Part shown: positions 8,318 through 16,404 of the stretch, one piece after another
How positions within the stretch are numbered: position 1 is the stretch's first letter
How the letters are laid out: the number at the start of each line of letters is the position of its first letter
Assembly: GCA_963696025.1 (NCBI GenBank)
Contig: CAVOII010000006.1
Coordinates: forward strand, 124,001 to 188,000
Direction of reading: 5' to 3'
DNA: 64,000 nucleotides
DNA from: JABCYV01 sp963696025
Lineage (GTDB): Bacteria; Acidobacteriota; Terriglobia; Terriglobales; Acidobacteriaceae
Notes under the pieces: generated by a model
What the model was told of the DNA's origin: nothing
The model's input: only the letters and a program-made list of their open reading frames with translations
Database searches by the model: none
Made by a program: the position numbers and the translations under genes

Positions 8318-9397
8318 CTACTTGCCGACTGTCTCTTTTTCCGTGCTCAATTTGTCGAGGATGCCGTTCGCGACGTCAATCACTTCCTGGTCCACGGTAC
8401 GGGTCTTGGCGATGGCATCGGCCAGCGGCACGGAAACAATTTTGTTTCCGCGTAGTGCTGCCATACAGCCGAATTCGCCACGATGCACCATGTCAATCGC
8501 ACCCAAGCCGTAACGGGTGGCAAGCATACGATCGAAGGCGCTGGGCGAACCACCGCGCTGGATGTGTCCCAGGACCACAGCTCGGGTCTCAAAGCCGGTT
8601 AGCCGCTCGATCTCATGCGCCAGAACGTTGCCGATACCACCCAGCCGCGCGTGGCCGAATTCGTCCTTGCCCAGGTCCTGCACGACTGCCGCATCATTCC
8701 GCCGATCCAGGTCGGTAGAGAACTTCGCGCCCTCGGCCGCCACAACAATGCTGAAGTAGCGTCCTCGGCCATGCCGCAGGCGGATGGTTTCCGCCACCTT
8801 CTCAATGTCGAAGGGTTGCTCGGGAATCAGAATAACGTCGGCGCCTCCAGCGATACCACTGTACATCGCAATCCAGCCGGCATCGCGTCCCATCACTTCC
8901 ACCACCATCACTCGGTTGTGCGCCTCGGCAGTGGTATGCACGCGATCGATGGCTTCAGTCGCAATATTGACCGCAGTATCGAATCCGAAGGTGTAGTCGG
9001 TACCAGCGAGATCGTTGTCGATGGTCTTGGGCACGCCGACGACTTTAACTCCCTTGGCATGGAGCCGCTGCGCCACGGAGAGCGTGTCATCGCCCCCAAT
9101 CGCGATCAGAGCTTCAACATTGTGCTTTCGCAGAGTGGCGATGCACTTCTCCAGGCCATCGGGCTTTTTAGAAGGATTGGTGCGCGAAGTACGCAGGATG
9201 GTGCCGCCGCGAGGCAAGATTCCGCCCACGCTGGAGAGGTCAAGCGGCATGCTATTGTCTTCCAGCACACCGCGCCAGCCTTCGAGAAATCCAACAAACT
9301 CGTCTTCATAGTGGAAGCAACCCTTGCGCACCACCGCACGGATGACCGCGTTCAGCCCGGGGCAATCGCCTCCGCCCGTCAACACTCCGACTTTCAT
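8318..9397 (-). CDS. pfp: 6-phosphofructokinase, residues of the PPi-dependent type
   Basis: Phosphofructokinase of 359 residues that phosphorylates fructose 6-phosphate in glycolysis. The N-terminus TGGGDCPGLNAVIR, the PKTIDND catalytic loop and MGRDAGWIA are all present. The two positions that separate phosphoryl donors are telling. The GGDD motif has Asp104 where ATP enzymes have Gly, and Lys124 precedes TIDND where E. coli-type enzymes have Gly (PGTIDND). Asp plus Lys is the pattern of pyrophosphate-dependent enzymes of the mixed-substrate group III, so a reversible PPi reaction is likely. The gene is transcribed away from cstA across a repeat-containing spacer. Confidence 0.85.
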   Translation of the reverse strand: MKVGVLTGGGDCPGLNAVIRAVVRKGCFHYEDEFVGFLEGWRGVLEDNSMPLDLSSVGGILPRGGTILRTSRTNPSKKPDGLEKCIATLRKHNVEALIAIGGDDTLSVAQRLHAKGVKVVGVPKTIDNDLAGTDYTFGFDTAVNIATEAIDRVHTTAEAHNRVMVVEVMGRDAGWIAMYSGIAGGADVILIPEQPFDIEKVAETIRLRHGRGRYFSIVVAAEGAKFSTDLDRRNDAAVVQDLGKDEFGHARLGGIGNVLAHEIERLTGFETRAVVLGHIQRGGSPSAFDRMLATRYGLGAIDMVHRGEFGCMAALRGNKIVSVPLADAIAKTRTVDQEVIDVANGILDKLSTEKETVGK

Positions 9398-9682
9398 GGC
9401 TTGCTCCTCGATGAACGTACAATTTCCGCTTCGCGCTTCCAGTTCCTATAGGAGAAGAAGGACGTTGGATACACTTCGAGCCCCTCTAACTGGCACCGAA
9501 ATACTAAGATTATCATTAGTAAAAGCATTTTGTTCGGGCGATGGGCTCGGTCCGGGTGTTTGTTTGCCCGACGGCAAAGTCCGTGAGGAGCCTGGCTCGC
9601 CGATTGCGCTAAAACGGAGGATTAGCCACAATACGGATGTTTGTGCTGTGTTTGTGGCTCCCGCATCTCGGCTCTGTCGAGT

Positions 9683-9746
9683 TGTCATCCTGAGCGAGTT
9701 ATGTCCCGCGCCTCAGCGCGGGAACATAATGAGTCGAAGGATCCCT
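9683..9746 (+). repeat. Palindromic repeat unit A (REP-like)
   Basis: The unit starts tgtcatcctgagcga and ends gtcgaaggatccc. Inside is a hairpin with 8-base perfect arms (tcccgcgc / gcgcggga, 9704-9711 and 9716-9723), extended outward by near-matching bases. An inverted copy with the same ends but a different internal hairpin lies 100 bases downstream. Confidence 0.8.
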
Positions 9747-9848
9747 ACCCGAAGATTACTGCGCCTTGTTTGCGGGTGCGTAGTGTAGTTGTAAGACCAA
9801 AGTACGCTGCTGCTAGGACAGAGCAGTTGAGCACAGTCTAATAAATAC

Positions 9849-9911
9849 AGATCCTTCGACTCCGCCGATCGATTCGCGGGCGAATCGGTTGGTTACACTC
9901 AGGATGACAGA
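9849..9911 (-). repeat. Palindromic repeat unit B, inverted relative to A
   Basis: Reads gatccttcgac at its left end and tcaggatgacag at its right end, the reverse complement of the ends of unit A. The interior has its own hairpin (cgattcg, cggg loop, cgaatcg). Only the ends are shared with A; the middles differ, as in mobile REP/REPIN-type elements. Confidence 0.8.
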
Positions 9912-9922
9912 ACACTGAAGAA

Positions 9923-11968
9923 ATGCCAAAATCACTGCGAATTCTAACCTGGCTCGCCGTTGCCGTTCTGGGCGCACTTGCTTTGGCCACCATCGCCTTA
10001 CATCGTGGAGAGCAAATTAACGCCATGTGGCTGGTGGTCGCTGCGCTCTGCACCTACGCGCTGGGCTACCGCTTTTACAGCAAATTCATTGCGGCTAAGG
10101 TGCTGGCGCTTGATCCTCAGCGTGCCACGCCCGCCGAACGCCTGGACAACGGCCGCGATTTCGTCCCCACCAATAAATGGGTGGTCTTTGGACATCACTT
10201 TGCTGCCATTGCCGGTCCGGGACCGTTGGTCGGGCCGGTGCTGGCGGCGCAATTCGGATATCTCCCAGGTACATTATGGATATTGGCCGGCGCAGTTCTT
10301 GGTGGTTGCGTGCAGGATTTCGTGATCCTGCTCTTTTCTGTGCGCCGCGACGGCAAATCGCTCACTGAAATGGCGCGCGAGGAAATTGGCCGGCTCGGCG
10401 GTCTGGTGGCCTACGTGGCCATCATCAGCATCATTGTGATTCTGCTCGGCGTGGCGGCTTTGATCGTGGTTAATGCCCTGAAAAATAGCCCCTGGGGCGC
10501 GTTCACCATCGCCATGACAATTCCCATCGCGTTGTTCATGGGTCTCTACTTGCGCCGCCTGCGGCCTGGCAAAGTGCTGGAGACTTCCATCCTCGGCTTC
10601 ATCCTGGTGATGTTGGCGATCTGGGGCGGAAAGTGGGCTTCGCAGACTTCGCCGGTGGCGGGGTGGTTTAGTTTGACCGCGCCCTCTCTGGCCATTCTGA
10701 TCATCGTTTATGGCTTCGCAGCATCGGCGTTGCCGGTATGGCTGCTGCTTGCCCCGCGTGATTACCTGAGCACGTTCGTAAAGCTGGGGACGATTGCGCT
10801 GCTGGCGCTGGGAATCATCGCTCTGCATCCCGCTCTGCACATGCCTCCACTTACGCGCTTTATTGATGGTTCAGGGCCCGTTTTTGCGGGAAATGTTTTT
10901 CCGTTTGCGTTCATCACCATTGCCTGTGGTGCCATCAGCGGCTTCCATTCGCTAATTTCCAGTGGGACAACTCCCAAGCTCATTCGCCAGGAAACTGAGA
11001 CTCGCATGGTGGGATATGGCGCCATGATGGCCGAATCCATGGTGGCAATTATGGCGATGATCGCTGCCTGCGTTCTCCAGCCCGGAATCTACTTCGCAAT
11101 CAACAGTCCAGCGGGAATCGTGGGCCAGGCGCCAGAGACCGCCGCCGCGACTATCAGTAGTTGGGGATTCCCCGTAACGGCCCCCGAAATGCATTCGCTC
11201 GCGCAAGCAGTCGGCGAGCAGACGCTCTACAACCGCACCGGAGGCGCTCCAGCCTTCGCTGTGGGCATGGCCCACATCTTCTCTAATAGCCTGGGTGGAC
11301 AGGCGGTGATGGCGATCTGGTATCACTTCGCCATCATGTTCGAGGCTTTATTCATTCTCACCGTGCTCGACGCCGGGACGCGGGTTGGCCGTTTCATGGT
11401 GCAGGACGCGCTTGCCCACGTGTGGAAGCCGCTAGGCCGCACGAGTTGGTATCCCAGCATCCTCTCTACCAGTGCATTGATCGTCGGCGCGTGGGGATAC
11501 TTCCTCTGGCAGGGAGTGAAAGATCCGCTGGGAGGAATCAATTCCCTGTGGCCGCTGTTCGGAATCTCCAATCAGTTACTAGCGACGGTGGCGTTGTGCG
11601 TGGCCACGACCATTATCATTAAGATGGGGAAAGCGCGCTACGCGACCGTGACTCTGACGCCGCTCGTGTGGCTGGTTGCGGTGACCTTTACTGCATCGTG
11701 GCATAAGATGTTCGACCCCAACCCACGAATCGGATTTCTGGCGCATGCCAGGCAATTAGCGATGGCCCCGGCGACGGCCGCAAATTCGCGCCTCATCTTT
11801 AATGATCGCCTCGATGCTCTTGTAACCGGCGTTTTGATCATTATGGTCGGGCTGGTTCTGGTCGAATCCGCATTCTTGTGGATCAGCGTGCTTTCCGGTC
11901 GCAAGCAGGCCAGCGTGAAAGAAACCCCGTTCGTCCCCACCCGCTTCGCCACGGAGGAGCAGGGATGA
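9923..11968 (+). CDS. cstA: Carbon starvation protein / peptide (pyruvate) transporter CstA
   Basis: Large polytopic membrane protein of 681 residues with well over a dozen hydrophobic segments. It shows the CstA signatures RFYSKFIAAKVL, TNKWVVFGHHFAAIAGPGPLVGPV in its early part, and SGFHSLISSGTTPKL in the middle. CstA proteins import peptides or pyruvate, often induced when carbon is short. The start ATG at 9923 follows the repeat pair. The stop is overlapped by the start of a YbdD-type gene (ATGA), the usual partner arrangement. The length matches the family and nothing appears missing. Confidence 0.93.
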   Translation: MPKSLRILTWLAVAVLGALALATIALHRGEQINAMWLVVAALCTYALGYRFYSKFIAAKVLALDPQRATPAERLDNGRDFVPTNKWVVFGHHFAAIAGPGPLVGPVLAAQFGYLPGTLWILAGAVLGGCVQDFVILLFSVRRDGKSLTEMAREEIGRLGGLVAYVAIISIIVILLGVAALIVVNALKNSPWGAFTIAMTIPIALFMGLYLRRLRPGKVLETSILGFILVMLAIWGGKWASQTSPVAGWFSLTAPSLAILIIVYGFAASALPVWLLLAPRDYLSTFVKLGTIALLALGIIALHPALHMPPLTRFIDGSGPVFAGNVFPFAFITIACGAISGFHSLISSGTTPKLIRQETETRMVGYGAMMAESMVAIMAMIAACVLQPGIYFAINSPAGIVGQAPETAAATISSWGFPVTAPEMHSLAQAVGEQTLYNRTGGAPAFAVGMAHIFSNSLGGQAVMAIWYHFAIMFEALFILTVLDAGTRVGRFMVQDALAHVWKPLGRTSWYPSILSTSALIVGAWGYFLWQGVKDPLGGINSLWPLFGISNQLLATVALCVATTIIIKMGKARYATVTLTPLVWLVAVTFTASWHKMFDPNPRIGFLAHARQLAMAPATAANSRLIFNDRLDALVTGVLIIMVGLVLVESAFLWISVLSGRKQASVKETPFVPTRFATEEQG

Positions 11969-12285
11969 GCCGCAGGCTAGAAATTTCAATCGAGACGGAA
12001 CACGTGGGGACAGCCGCCCTCGGCTGTCCGGCGGAGCGAAGGTGCGCAACAATTGTTGCGGTTTCCGAAGAAATGTCAACAGTTCGCCCGCCAGCGCGCG
12101 GGCGCTGCGTGGCGTGGCTGGAGAATTCGGCTTTGCTCTTCATCTCCGTGCTCCGCGAAATCTTCGACGAATCAGCATACGCCCGCTTTCTACGCCGCAC
12201 TCGGCTATCCAATTCTCGCGCTGCCTACGCGCAATTCCTGCAGGAGCACGAAGTCGCGAAGGCACGCCGACCGCGCTGTTGCTGA
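11965..12285 (+). CDS. YbdD/YjiX family small protein (DUF466), with repeat-derived N-terminus
   Basis: The C-terminal 65 residues match the small YbdD/YjiX family that accompanies CstA: FDESAYARFLRR, YAQFLQEHEVAKARRPRCC with the terminal Cys pair. The family is usually about 65-70 residues, but the ATG at 11965 gives 106. This ATG has a good GGAGGAG ribosome site and overlaps the cstA stop. An alternative ATG at 12073 gives a family-length 70 residues but has a poor ribosome site. The extra N-terminal part contains a perfect GC-rich inverted repeat, so a palindromic element seems to have been absorbed in frame. The role in CstA-mediated uptake is known only by association. Confidence 0.75.
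   Translation: MSRRLEISIETEHVGTAALGCPAERRCATIVAVSEEMSTVRPPARGRCVAWLENSALLFISVLREIFDESAYARFLRRTRLSNSRAAYAQFLQEHEVAKARRPRCC
12008..12029. repeat. GC-rich inverted repeat inside the ybdD-like 5' end
   Basis: Perfect 9-base arms ggacagccg and cggctgtcc separated by ccct. It lies within the N-terminal extension of the YbdD-like gene and has the look of an interspersed intergenic palindrome. Confidence 0.85.
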
Positions 12286-12300
12286 GGTACACTCTTCCCA

Positions 12301-12804
12301 ATGCGCGTCCTGGGCATTGACTGTGGGACTGAATACACCGGCTTCGGTGTGGTCGAACTTGCCCACGATGACAAGCTGATCTGCCTGACCTGTGGCGCTA
12401 TCAAGCTTTCTCCGCGCGAGCCGCTTCCGCGGCGCCTGTCGACGATTTTCAGTCGTCTGGGCGAGGTTATTCTCGAGCATCATCCGGACAACGTCGCCAT
12501 AGAAGACGTTTTCTACGCCCTGAACGTGAAATCCGCGTTCAAGCTGGGACAAGTGCGAGGCGTAGCTATGCTGGCCGCGTCGTCCGCTGGACTGGAAGTC
12601 GCCGAGTATTCGCCTCTCACCATCAAGTCGGCTGTCGTCGGTTATGGCAAGGCTGAGAAGCAGCAAGTGCAGCACATGGTCACGCGACTCTTGAATCTCG
12701 CCGCGATTCCTGAGCCCCCGGACGCCGCCGACGCCCTCGCCATTGCCATTTGTCATCTGCATACTTCGGCTACCTTGCTGCGCCAGCGTGTGGTGGGAAG
12801 GTGA
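12301..12804 (+). CDS. ruvC: Holliday junction resolvase RuvC
   Basis: Crossover junction endodeoxyribonuclease of 167 residues, family length, which cuts Holliday junctions in recombinational repair with RuvAB. The RNase-H-like fold is visible: GIDCGTEYTGFG with the first catalytic Asp at residue 7, VAIEDVFYALNVKSAFKLGQVRG with the Glu, and PPDAADALAIAICH with the closing acidic pair. It starts 15 bases after the YbdD-like gene. ruvA and ruvB are not in this window. Confidence 0.95.
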   Translation: MRVLGIDCGTEYTGFGVVELAHDDKLICLTCGAIKLSPREPLPRRLSTIFSRLGEVILEHHPDNVAIEDVFYALNVKSAFKLGQVRGVAMLAASSAGLEVAEYSPLTIKSAVVGYGKAEKQQVQHMVTRLLNLAAIPEPPDAADALAIAICHLHTSATLLRQRVVGR

Positions 12805-12843
12805 ATCATCCAAGCGCAGCAGCAACTTACCGCAAATTTTTGG

Positions 12844-12849
12844 CATAAT
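12844..12849 (+). promoter_or_regulatory. Extended -10 element just upstream of the 12859 gene
   Basis: The sequence tggcataat gives an extended -10 (TGnCATAAT). With normal spacing, transcription would begin only about three bases before the ATG at 12859, giving an almost leaderless mRNA. No clear -35 is seen. Confidence 0.4.
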
Positions 12850-12858
12850 TTGTTCTGC

Positions 12859-13551
12859 ATGGCTTTCGGCAAATTGAGAATAGTGACGGCCGTTCCGAAA
12901 CTCTGGCTCTGCGTTGTCAGCCTGATGCTGTGCTGTTATATCTCCGTCGCAGCCGAAAAGGCCGCAGTCGTGACATTCAACTTTGACTTCCCCGGCTCCG
13001 AACCCGAGCACTACTTCATTTCGGTTTCTTCAGACGGTAAGGCTTCGTACGATTCCAACGGAAAGCTCTCCTCTGACTCCGAGCCTGGCGACCCGTTCCG
13101 GCTGGACTTCACCGTTTCCGAGGCCACACGCGCCCGCATCTTCGACCTGACCAAACGCGCACGCTACTTTGAGGGAGAAATTGACTCCAAAAAGAAAGGC
13201 ATCGCCTCGACCGGCATCAAGACCCTGACGTATAAGGACGACCACAAAAACACGCAAGCCATCTATAATTATTCGCCGATACCTGCCGTCGAGGAGCTTA
13301 CGAATCTATTTCAAAGCATATCTACGACACTGGAATTCGGCCGCCGGCTCCAGTATTTCCACCATTACCAGAAGCTGGCCCTCGACGAAGAGTTGAAGCG
13401 GATGGAGGAGATGTCTAAAGAGAACAGCTTGCAGGAGATCTCCGCCATTGCGCCTATTTTGCGGCAAATCGCGGCCGACCAGTCGGTCATTAACGTCGTT
13501 AGGGCTCGTGCCCAACGATTGCTGGAGCAGGCAGGGGCCGCTGACAAGTGA
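12859..13551 (+). CDS. Secreted protein of unknown function
   Basis: A 230-residue protein that I do not recognise. From ATG 12859 (a TTG at 12850 is also in frame) it has a basic start and a hydrophobic stretch LWLCVVSLMLCCYISVAA that looks like a signal peptide. The mature part begins with beta-type sequence (VVTFNFDFPGSEPEHYFISVSSDG) and a segment comparing a threshold (FRLDFTVSEATRARIFDLTKRA). It ends in charged helices. It is probably periplasmic. It stands between ruvC and a FecR-like gene on the same strand, with no operon evidence. Confidence 0.7.
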   Translation: MAFGKLRIVTAVPKLWLCVVSLMLCCYISVAAEKAAVVTFNFDFPGSEPEHYFISVSSDGKASYDSNGKLSSDSEPGDPFRLDFTVSEATRARIFDLTKRARYFEGEIDSKKKGIASTGIKTLTYKDDHKNTQAIYNYSPIPAVEELTNLFQSISTTLEFGRRLQYFHHYQKLALDEELKRMEEMSKENSLQEISAIAPILRQIAADQSVINVVRARAQRLLEQAGAADK

Positions 13552-13660
13552 ATCTTGCCCTCAAGGCCTTTCGCCTGCCCCAGGAGAGTTGACAAGAAAG
13601 AGACAACTAAACCAGTCAAATAATGTTCTAATCAATGCAGGGTGGGTCTTGGGGGTGTCT

Positions 13661-14980
13661 ATGCCAGGAAGACTGGGCGTGATTGCGCTGGTTCCGGCTG
13701 GTTTGGTGTCCTTGCTACTAGCCGTTCCGTGTTTCGCCGACTCGCAGGTGCGGATCGTGCGTCTCAGCGACGTCCAAGGTACAGTACGGATTGACCGCAA
13801 CACCGAGCAAGGTTTCGAGAAGGCATTTCTGAATTCGCCTATCGTCGAGGGCGCTAAGCTCCGCACCGACAAAGATGGCCGCGTGGAAGTGGAGTTCGAG
13901 GACGGAAGCACATTGCGCATGACTCCCGGTTCAGTAGTTGAGTTTCCCGTACTCTCCCTTCGCGACTCAGGGGCGAAAGCCTCAACAATCAACGTCAAGG
14001 CAGGCACCGCGTACGTGAACTTCACAGGCGCGAAAACAGGCGCGAAAGACGATGAATTCCTGCTGACGTTCGGTCATGAAAAGCTCGCGCTCAGCAAGCC
14101 GGCTCATCTGCGAATCGAACTAAGAGATGCGAGTGCAACGGTGGCTTTTTTCAAAGGAGACGCACGCGTCGAAAGTCCGTCAGGACCGGTCGAGGTTGGC
14201 AAAAAGCAATCCGTCAGCTTTGATCTGGAGAATCAGGATCGTTCCACCCTGGCCAAGAATTTGGAGCCCGATCCCTATGACGCCTGGGACCAACAGCAAT
14301 CGTCCTATCACCAGCAATACAGCAGCAGATCGTACAGCAGCTATTCGCCCTACGCCTATGGCGTGAGTGACCTGAGCTACTACGGGAACTTTTTCAATGC
14401 TCCCGGATACGGCATGATGTGGCAGCCATACTTCGCGGGCGCAGGCTGGGATCCGTTCATGAACGGGGCTTACCTCTGGTATCCCGGTTTTGGCTATACA
14501 TGGGTGTCTTCTTACCCATGGGGATGGACGCCATATCGTTACGGTTCGTGGCGATTCTTGCCCGGTTACGGCTGGGCGTGGCAGCCCGGTAGTTTGGTAA
14601 GCGGTTGGCGACCGATTCCCGCAGTGGTCAACCCTCCCCGCACCTTTACCCAACCACAGCCTCCAACGTTGCCGGGTCAAACCACAATCGTGACTCGAGG
14701 ACCCATGGCGACAACCATTGCGTCGTCCCACGAAGTTATCATTCATGATGATTCTGCTGGTCTGGGTATCCCGCGCGGCAAAGTTGGCGACCTTGCCCGG
14801 CTCTCACGGCAGGTGAAAACAGAGGGCTTTATCACAGCCGCGATTCACGCCGCTCCGCTCAGTCCTTCGGCCGCGATGTCGCAGGGATTCGCGCGAGGAG
14901 CGGGATCGTCTTCTGCGGGCCACATGAGCAGCGTCGGCTCGCACTCTTCGTCAGGATCGCACACCGGTTCCCACAAATAA
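13661..14980 (+). CDS. FecR-domain protein with Tyr/Trp/Gly-rich C-terminal region (DUF6600-like)
   Basis: Secreted protein of 439 residues from the ATG at 13661. The signal peptide is clear (GVIALVPAGLVSLLLAVPCFA). Residues about 25-210 form a FecR-type beta domain (VRIDRNTEQGFEKAF, GAKLRTDKDGRVEVEFEDGS). Then comes a stretch very rich in Tyr, Trp, Gly and Pro (SYSPYAYGVSDLSYYG, GYGWAWQPGS), as in DUF6600 proteins, and a Ser/His-rich tail. No adjacent sigma factor is present, so a FecI-type signalling role is unlikely; surface binding or envelope structure is more plausible. An upstream in-frame start at 13448 lies inside the previous gene and is rejected. A strong terminator follows. Confidence 0.8.
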   Translation: MPGRLGVIALVPAGLVSLLLAVPCFADSQVRIVRLSDVQGTVRIDRNTEQGFEKAFLNSPIVEGAKLRTDKDGRVEVEFEDGSTLRMTPGSVVEFPVLSLRDSGAKASTINVKAGTAYVNFTGAKTGAKDDEFLLTFGHEKLALSKPAHLRIELRDASATVAFFKGDARVESPSGPVEVGKKQSVSFDLENQDRSTLAKNLEPDPYDAWDQQQSSYHQQYSSRSYSSYSPYAYGVSDLSYYGNFFNAPGYGMMWQPYFAGAGWDPFMNGAYLWYPGFGYTWVSSYPWGWTPYRYGSWRFLPGYGWAWQPGSLVSGWRPIPAVVNPPRTFTQPQPPTLPGQTTIVTRGPMATTIASSHEVIIHDDSAGLGIPRGKVGDLARLSRQVKTEGFITAAIHAAPLSPSAAMSQGFARGAGSSSAGHMSSVGSHSSSGSHTGSHK

Positions 14981-15529
14981 TCGTGTGACTGCGAGCGTGA
15001 CGGGCGTGATGGGCGGCCTTCCGGCCGCCCGTTTTGTTTTTAGGACATAGTCGGAGCCCGACGTCCAAATCTTCAGGGATTGCCTTGGTCCTGTAAGTAT
15101 TTTCTCGAGCACCGTCATCTGTCCGGCCAAATCGTGAGCGCGGTAATCCATGGTCAGAATTTGGCCGTCCGGTGACAGCGACCAATGATCACGGAAATGG
15201 CAGTTGCGACCTCCTACGCTTATCCATGATTCGATCAGCAATACCTCTTGCGTCCAGTGGGAACGGCTGCGAAGCTGCGCGCCATGAACTGAGTTCGTGA
15301 CCTCTTCCCCAGTCGTAAGACATCTGAAGAAAACGCGGTCTTCGGTTCCGTCCGCCTTGGTAGTCACTATTTCTTCCACCAGCTCCGGATCTGCGTGCTC
15401 GATTTTTGCCACCATCTCTCTGGGCGCGGAACCCAACAGTTTGCTCTTCTCGAGATTCGCTTTCCACGTACCGCTAAAATTCGGGGTCACATTGTCGCCA
15501 CTTAGTGCTGCTCGCACACGTGTTATCAC
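14951..15529 (-). CDS. Lipocalin-like beta protein without visible signal peptide
   Basis: A 192-residue protein whose core (PNFSGTWKANLEKSKLLG, then alternating strands to the DHWSLSPDGQILTMDY segment) resembles small lipocalin-like secreted proteins common in Acidobacteriota. From memory those usually carry a signal peptide before the FSGTW motif; here only about 16 polar residues precede it from the GTG at 15529, so the N-terminus may be truncated or the location cytoplasmic. It starts 12 bases after the MEMO1 stop on the same strand. Its last 30 or so codons run through the opposing gene's terminator and 3' end, so the C-terminus may be non-native too. Confidence 0.6.
   Translation of the reverse strand: MITRVRAALSGDNVTPNFSGTWKANLEKSKLLGSAPREMVAKIEHADPELVEEIVTTKADGTEDRVFFRCLTTGEEVTNSVHGAQLRSRSHWTQEVLLIESWISVGGRNCHFRDHWSLSPDGQILTMDYRAHDLAGQMTVLEKILTGPRQSLKIWTSGSDYVLKTKRAAGRPPITPVTLAVTRLFVGTGVRS
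15011..15041 (+). terminator. Rho-independent terminator after the FecR-like gene
   Basis: Perfect 8-base GC arms gggcggcc and ggccgccc around ttcc, followed by gttttgttttt. It sits 30 bases after the stop at 14980 and falls inside the 3' end of the opposing minus-strand gene. Confidence 0.8.
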
Positions 15530-15540
15530 TGGATTATGAC

Positions 15541-16347
15541 CTAACTCACCACAATGCCCGCATAGCCTACTACCATTTCTCTGTCGCCTGACACGTCGCC
15601 CGAAGTCGCATACTTAATCAACTCGGCCTTAGTAGCGACCAACTGCTTTGCCGCTGTGAGCATTGCGATGGTCGGGCCGAAGCCGCACATGCTGATGTTT
15701 TCGTCCATCACCACGTCGAATAAACCGCGCGGATCCAGGGCCAGAATACGGTCAATGGCTTTGTGGTCCTTTACCCGCGTAACCGCGTCGCTCTCATAGT
15801 GGTTCATGTCACTCGAAGCGATTATCAGCACCGGTTCATTTTGTGCTGCCACGACCTCCGCCATCGCTAGACCAAGGTTCTCTAGGATCTCGAACTGGGC
15901 CGTGCCCAACGCGATTGGCACAAATGTGAAGTCTGTCCTTTCGGCTTGCAAGAAAGGTAATTGCACTTCAGCGGCGTGTTCGGAGCGATGCGCTTCCGCG
16001 TCTTCGTTTAACATCGGAAATTTCTGCTTGAGGAGATTCGCCAGAGAGGAATCGATGGCCGCTGGGCCCAGCGGTGTCTCCCACAAGCCGCCGCTCATAA
16101 TCGAAAGCGGAGGTCCCATGCCGGTGTGATTGGGGCACAGCAGGAAGCAGCGTTTCGGGAGATTGATGCGGGCGTAGACCGCGCCTGCTACTTGTCCCGA
16201 GTACATGTAGCCGGCGTGGGGTACCACGCAGCCAAGAGCGGAAATTGTTTCTTGCCGCGGCGAGATGAAGGACAGCACGTCCGCCCGCAGAGTCTCCGGA
16301 TTCCGTGGATAGAAACGTCCAGCAACAGCCGCATGGCGGACGGTCAT
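15541..16347 (-). CDS. amrB: MEMO1 family protein (AmmeMemoRadiSam system protein B)
   Basis: A 268-residue protein with the MEMO fold (related to extradiol dioxygenases). Conserved pieces are VAGRFYPRNPETLRADV, VVPHAGYMYSGQVAGAVY, LCPNHTG, SEHAAEVQLPFLQ, ASSDMNHYES and the late CGFGPTIAML. The ATG at 16347 is preceded by AAGGAGGTG at ideal spacing and is chosen over an upstream start at 16389. In many genomes MEMO is encoded with an AMMECR1 protein and a radical-SAM protein; neither intact partner is adjacent here. The enzymatic activity of the bacterial family is not established. Confidence 0.88.
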   Translation of the reverse strand: MTVRHAAVAGRFYPRNPETLRADVLSFISPRQETISALGCVVPHAGYMYSGQVAGAVYARINLPKRCFLLCPNHTGMGPPLSIMSGGLWETPLGPAAIDSSLANLLKQKFPMLNEDAEAHRSEHAAEVQLPFLQAERTDFTFVPIALGTAQFEILENLGLAMAEVVAAQNEPVLIIASSDMNHYESDAVTRVKDHKAIDRILALDPRGLFDVVMDENISMCGFGPTIAMLTAAKQLVATKAELIKYATSGDVSGDREMVVGYAGIVVS

Positions 16348-16404
16348 GAGCACCTCCTTTGCAACCCCGCCTGGCAGAGGCTGACCCAAGCCTCGCGCTG
16401 ACGG

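Larger units (their letters stand above)
9398..9922. other. Intergenic region between divergent pfp and cstA
   Basis: This 525-base spacer separates two divergent genes and should hold both promoters; I could not pick a convincing -10/-35 pair. Its right half is occupied by two inverted copies of a palindromic repeat, listed separately. No credible coding frame was found. Confidence 0.7.

Noticed and set aside
8615..9451. 278-codon plus-strand frame opposite the phosphofructokinase
   Set aside because: The phosphofructokinase motifs on the minus strand are unambiguous, so this frame is an antisense shadow.
13448..13660. Upstream extension of the FecR-like protein
   Set aside because: It would overlap the previous gene and hide a clear signal peptide beginning at 13661.
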